DNA from: Acanthopleura granulata
Lineage: Eukaryota; Mollusca; Polyplacophora; Chitonida; Chitonidae
Direction: 5' to 3'
Length of the DNA stretch: 64,000 bases
Assembly (NCBI GenBank): GCA_016165875.1
Contig: JABBOT010000001.1
Coordinates: 12,584,540 to 12,648,539, forward strand
The notes under the pieces are model-generated. The model searched no databases and had not been told where the DNA came from. It saw nothing but the letters and a program-made list of their open reading frames with translations. Positions within the stretch are counted from its first letter, which is position 1; each line of letters begins with the position of its first letter. A program made the position numbers and the translations under genes. This document shows positions 61,101-64,000 of this stretch, one piece after another.

Positions 61101-63074
61101 GCCATCCTGGTTTCGTGCTAGCTCTTCCCCTAAACACCTAACTATGGTTACCCATAGTGGTTTCTCACTAGCTCTTCCCCTATTAAACCAGCAAAGTATG
61201 GTTACCCATCGTGGTTTCCTGCTAGCTCTTCTCTTAAACAGCTAACTATGGTTACCTATAGTGGTTTCTTGCAATCTGTGTTTGAGGCAGCATCTGTAGG
61301 TCTTCATTCTCCTCACACCTGTACAACCACTTAGCCCACGTCTGTTTGATCAGCTGAAAAATGTCAACGAGACCAGAAAGTGTCCACAAAGTTACACACA
61401 TGATCCATGACTAAATACATGTATTACATTTCATCACTAACCAATATACAGGTATTTCTACTAAATGTGTCAAAAGAGCAAAAACATTTTTTTAATTATT
61501 TATTTACTTGTTTGAATATTGTCAAGTACTTTTCACTTTAGACGACAGCCGCCTGTTTTATGGGTGGAAGATCCTAGAATTCCCAATGTAAATCCCCAGC
61601 CTTTGGCAAGTCCTTTAAATGTATATCATATCAACGAACATGAGACCTGTCAAAGACTCCACATCATGTGTTCAAGCAACTGGCAAGACTATATCATGTT
61701 TTAAGCAACTGGCAAGACTATATCATGTTTTAAGCAACTGGCAAGACTATATCATGTTATATAACATCCAAATATATAAAAGGAAATTATATCTACCTGT
61801 TTTTGATAGAAGTCAGCTGCGATGTTCTGTCTGGTTGTCTTTAGTCTCCGTCTCACCACTGCTAGTCTTAGGCCATTCAAACCCAACAGCTGGAAACAAT
61901 AGCATCAAGTCAATGCATACAGAGGCTGGGAGGTTACACCACATTTCAGCTGCTGCCAATAGCACTAGAAACTGTACTAGACAGTCTAATGTAACTTCAC
62001 TCCACACTTTACTCATCACTCCCATATTTCAGCTCACACTGCATTTTATGTAATAATTGTATTGCCTAACTTTCAATCTAACAACCATCAGTTCTGGTCA
62101 GCTATAAACCTGTATCTTGTTTTCGGGGTGGAACCCCTGATACAATGACTCATTCTCATTGCAGTGTCATACTCGATCAATGGTATTGTTCGATCAATGA
62201 TAACTCAGACATAATGAGTGATGCCAAGTGTACTGCTCAACATACTAGCTCTTGCCTGTTTCTCCCTAGCCACAACAAATTCTCAGATGGATCACATTCA
62301 CTCTGTCTCTGACATTAACTTATCAGGGATCAATAACACTATCTTTTTTCATATTCTGTTTTTTTACATGTAAAAACAACCAATAAAAGTGACAAATATT
62401 GTTTCTTTTTCTTGTGAAACAAACTGGTCATGTTCCTTAATACAGGTCCCCAGGAAACATGCAATTCAAAATAGAAAAGCCTGAAAGAGATAAAGAAGTA
62501 ATGACATGAGGGAGTTACCAGCAGATGTCTGAGGTAGTGAAGATCTGCTTCTTGTTCCTTCTGTCTCTCTTCATGTTTCACGCGGATATCTGTGGGGATG
62601 TTAAGGAACAACACATTTCATCCACACTTTTAGTGTGAACAGCAAGGAAAAGTGTAAGAGAACTGAACGCAATGTCATGCCTAGCAAGATCAAGGTAGCA
62701 ACACCCTCTGCTGTTAGCAAGTCTTAGCAACAGACATTTTGGCAATGGGCCTTTTGGCAATAGACATTTTGGCAATAGATCTTTTAGCACATGATTAAGC
62801 AGCAGAAGCTTTAGTCTTTACATTGTTCTGCCTTCACTGCATCAGGTACAATTACATCAACTATAGCAAACTTTACAGCTGATCCTATTAGCAATTAGAC
62901 AGAAAAAGATACAGAGTTTCCAGTGTGTGAGAGCCCTCCGAACTGTGATTCGTCTGGCCAGAGCCTGCAGTCTATGTTCATGTTCAGCCAGAGACAGCCG
63001 CATTCTGAACCGCTCGTACCAGTGACTCAGGCACATGTTCACAAGGTTACTGTGGTACACCTTCTGTGCAAACT
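48892..63074 (-). CDS. SFI1: SFI1-like centrin-binding repeat protein, 3' part of gene
   Basis: Twenty exons with fully consistent phases, in transcript order: 63074-62913, 62589-62519, 61889-61797, 61353-61256, 60618-60552, 60151-60021, 59748-59667, 59300-59208, 58840-58755, 57998-57923, 57798-57626, 57206-57104, 55062-54966, 54473-54313, 53350-53201, 52143-51967, 51504-51287, 50447-50331, 50025-49453, 49114-48892 (stop). They encode about 982 residues. Most exons carry helical repeats centred on a Trp in a basic context (VLQTWGAH, VLKTWHRF, ALQAWKRF, FLRVWRQK, VLIHWWSY, VLERWHIY), the hallmark of Sfi1, which binds centrin along one long helix at centrioles and spindle poles. A Pro/Ser-rich region and a coiled coil follow. 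The N-terminus lies beyond the right edge. Other centrin-binding repeat proteins are possible, but SFI1 fits best. Confidence 0.85.
49453..50025 (-). CDS. SFI1: SFI1 large exon: Pro/Ser-rich disordered region
   Basis: 191 codons, acceptor 'tctcttacag', donor 'aa|gtaagt'. It is low in hydrophobic repeats and rich in Pro, Ser and Thr. It ends in a charged helix (REREIIHIRDTLKQFDEKKK) leading into the C-terminal coiled coil. A comparable Pro-rich C-terminal region occurs in animal SFI1 proteins. Confidence 0.88.
50755..51065. mobile_element. Diverged palindromic MITE in SFI1 intron
   Basis: The arms at about 50,760-50,830 and 50,985-51,065 resemble the arms of the element at 52,747-53,156 ('aaatgcagtg', 'acggtccttaaagcccaac', 'ccaaaacatttgcctg', 'ttttcacatacagttttca'). 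Confidence 0.55.
51287..51504 (-). CDS. SFI1: SFI1 exon: last Trp repeat and transition to the tail
   Basis: 72 codons plus 2 bases, acceptor 'cacttaccag', donor 'ag|gtgagg'. It contains KFALRWKHTVARRK, then a Ser/Pro-rich stretch without repeats. The end coordinate may be off by one base. Confidence 0.85.
52747..53156. mobile_element. 410-bp palindromic MITE in SFI1 intron
   Basis: The left arm 52,747-52,876 matches the reverse complement of 53,038-53,156: 'catggtgagtgaaaagacc', 'tgaaaatacctccactgaa', 'caccaaaat', 'acatgttttgattgt' and 'ttttatggaccatattgat'. Its right edge lies 45 bp from the end of an SFI1 exon. Confidence 0.85.
53201..53350 (-). CDS. SFI1: SFI1 exon with alternative donor
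   Basis: Acceptor 'gcgttacag'. The strong donor 'agt|gtgagt' at 53201 joins in phase 0 to the exon at 52143, giving a continuous repeat. A second in-phase donor 'ctg|gtaaaa' at 53168 would add 11 residues, and lies about 10 bp from the edge of a MITE. Confidence 0.8.
53935..54255. repeat. About 92-bp tandem repeat in SFI1 intron
   Basis: Three to four copies contain 'gacctcacagccaccagtag', 'ggtcaaacaccac', 'catttacccactgaaccaga' and 'ggctcacatctggtgct'. It contains no exon edge. Confidence 0.85.
54313..54473 (-). CDS. SFI1: SFI1 exon with FLRWRQA and ALQAWKRF repeats
   Basis: Acceptor 'gtgtccacag', donor 'aag|gtaatg', phase 1 to 0. It is the clearest Sfi1 signature, with two repeats separated by a charged, Gln/His-rich helix. 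Confidence 0.9.
54545..54990 (-). repeat. 46-bp minisatellite built from an SFI1 exon end and donor
   Basis: The unit is exactly 46 bp at its right end ('tggatgg' at 54833, 54879, 54925, 54971), about nine copies. On the minus strand each unit carries 'caggccatccatacaggtta', that is, the last 14 or so bases of the exon 55062-54966 plus its donor. Confidence 0.9.
56964..57135 (-). repeat. 47-50 bp repeat built from an SFI1 exon end and donor
   Basis: 'actcaccttt' recurs at 57001, 57048 and 57098, with a partial copy near 56964. On the minus strand the unit repeats the end of the exon 57206-57104 (about 30 bp) and its donor gtgagt. Confidence 0.85.
57626..57798 (-). CDS. SFI1: SFI1 exon with two centrin-binding repeats
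   Basis: 57 codons plus 2 bases, acceptor 'tccttaaag', donor 'ag|gttaca' (weak). It encodes a Gln/Lys-rich helix with VLERWHIYLTQQRQQ. Its phase matches both neighbours. Confidence 0.85.
58040..58250 (+). mobile_element. SINE copy, + orientation, in SFI1 intron
   Basis: It contains 'tgggaaagcctgccggcaat', 'ctgtggatggtcatgggttc', the core 'agtttcctccctccatgacg' and an aaataaataaattaataa tail. The head is degraded. Confidence 0.75.
58355..58510. repeat. 28-bp tandem repeat in SFI1 intron
   Basis: The unit is 'aagaaagggtgtaataatga' plus 'cacaaact', five copies, one with a 10-bp insertion. Confidence 0.9.
59305..59370. repeat. 20-bp tandem repeat at an SFI1 acceptor
   Basis: Three copies of 'aaaacaaatacacactgtac' begin about 8 bp upstream (transcript sense) of the exon starting at 59300, so they lie in its pyrimidine tract. 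Confidence 0.85.
60680..61260 (-). repeat. 50-54 bp minisatellite built from an SFI1 exon end and donor
   Basis: About 11 copies of 'aactatggttacccatagtg' plus 'gtttctcgctagctcttcccc'. On the minus strand each unit repeats the exon end 'gaaaccactatag' and its donor 'gtaacc' (true junction at 61256). Confidence 0.9.
61670..61765. repeat. 29-bp tandem repeat in SFI1 intron
   Basis: About three copies of 'aagcaactggcaagactata' plus 'tcatgtttt', just downstream of the exon 61889-61797. Confidence 0.85.
62913..63074 (-). CDS. SFI1: SFI1 exon next to the 92-bp array
   Basis: 54 codons, acceptor 'gtttacag', donor 't|gtatct'. It holds two repeats (CLSHWYERF and ALTHWKL). Its acceptor and first 62 bp form the unit of the array to the right. 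Confidence 0.85.
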
Positions 63075-64000
63075 CTGTAAACAAACACCACGCAGTGTGA
63101 AAGTCTCGTACCAGTGACTCAGGCACATGTTCACAAGGTTACTGTGGTACACCTTCTGTGCAAACTCTGTAAACAAACACCACACAGTGTGAAAGTCTCG
63201 TGCCAGTGACTCAGGCACATGTTCACAAGGTTACTATGGTACACCTTCTGTGCAAACTCTGTAAACAAACACCACACAGTGTGAAAGTCTCGTGCCAGTG
63301 ACTCAGGCACATGTTCACAAGGTTACTGTGGTACACCTTCTGTGCAAACTCTGTAAACAAACACCACACAGTGTGAAAGTCTCGTGCCAGTGACTCAGGC
63401 ACATGTTCACAAGGTTACTATGGTACACCTTCTGTGCAAACTCTGTAAACAAACACCACACAGTGTGAAAGTCTCGTGCCAGTGACTCAGGCACATGTTC
63501 ACAAGGTTACTATGGTACACCTTCTGTGCAAACTCTGTAAACAAACACCACACAGTGTGAAAGTCTCGTGCCAGTGACTCAGGCACATGTTCACAAGGTT
63601 ACTATGGTACACCTTCTGTGCAAACTCTGTAAACAAACACCACACAGTGTGAAAGTCTCGTGCCAGTGACTCAGGCACATGTTCACAAGGTTACTATGGT
63701 ACACCTTCTGTGCAAACTCTGTAAACAAACACCACACAGTGTGAAAGTCTCGTGCCAGTGACTCAGGCACATGTTCACAAGGTTACTGTGGTACACCTTC
63801 TGTGCAAACTCTGTAAACAAACACCACACAGTGTGAAAGTCTCGTGCCAGTGACTCAGGCACATGTTCACAAGGTTACTATGGTACACCTTCTGTGCAAA
63901 CTCTGTAAACAAACACCACGCAGTGTGAAAGTCTCGTGCCAGTGACTCAGGCACATGTTCACAAGGTTACTGTGGTACACCTTCTGTGCAAACTCTGTAA
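63013..64000 (-). repeat. 92-bp array built from an SFI1 acceptor and exon start
   Basis: 'ctcgt(a/g)ccagtgactcagg' recurs every 92 bp from 63013 to the window edge (about 10.7 copies, highly homogeneous). On the minus strand each unit holds the acceptor 'tgtttgtttacag' and the first 62 bp of exon 63074-62913, then jumps back. Units lack a donor. The array continues beyond the window. Confidence 0.93.

Overview
The window is animal nuclear DNA. Coding exons are short, bounded by GT-AG introns, and embedded in repeat-rich, AT-rich sequence with tRNA-derived SINEs, MITE-like palindromes, minisatellites and a decayed Polinton/Maverick. The SINE core (a 'TTTCCTCCCACCATAATGC' block followed by an (AATA)n tail) resembles elements I associate with mollusc, especially bivalve, genomes. 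The source is therefore probably a lophotrochozoan, likely a mollusc; this is inference.

Left part (1-14,065, + strand): the 3' portion of a gene for a secreted, probably GPI-anchored copper-only superoxide-dismutase repeat protein (CSRP family). Nine exons with consistent phases encode 947 residues: one partial and five full SOD-like repeats, a short stalk and a hydrophobic C-terminal tail. The 5' end lies off the left edge. Its introns hold a 285-bp palindromic MITE, an element with ~420-bp inverted arms, dispersed repeats and two minisatellites, one with a 4 x 38 bp higher-order period.

Middle (14-37 kb): gene-poor DNA with a large minisatellite (17.06-18.16 kb) and a MITE (19.2-19.8 kb), then a decayed Polinton at about 20,834-37,103 with ~1-kb terminal inverted repeats. 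Its left TIR is split by a 2.84-kb long-TIR DNA element with a 10-bp near-perfect target duplication, and a SINE with a perfect 15-bp duplication sits at that junction. The core keeps recognisable but frameshifted genes: small membrane protein, candidate minor capsid proteins, a conserved protein with a hydrophobic tail, major capsid protein, packaging ATPase, an integrase lacking its catalytic core, protein-primed family B DNA polymerase and a small Cys/His protein. It appears non-functional.

37-48.9 kb: mostly non-coding, with minisatellites, a full-length SINE and two phase-compatible exons that look like the 3' end of an unidentified + strand gene (44,325-45,631).

Right part (48,892-64,000, - strand): the 3' portion of an SFI1-like centrin-binding protein gene. 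Twenty exons with consistent phases encode about 982 residues of Trp-containing helical repeats followed by a Pro/Ser-rich region and a C-terminal coiled coil. Four minisatellites in this gene are each built from an exon edge plus its splice site.
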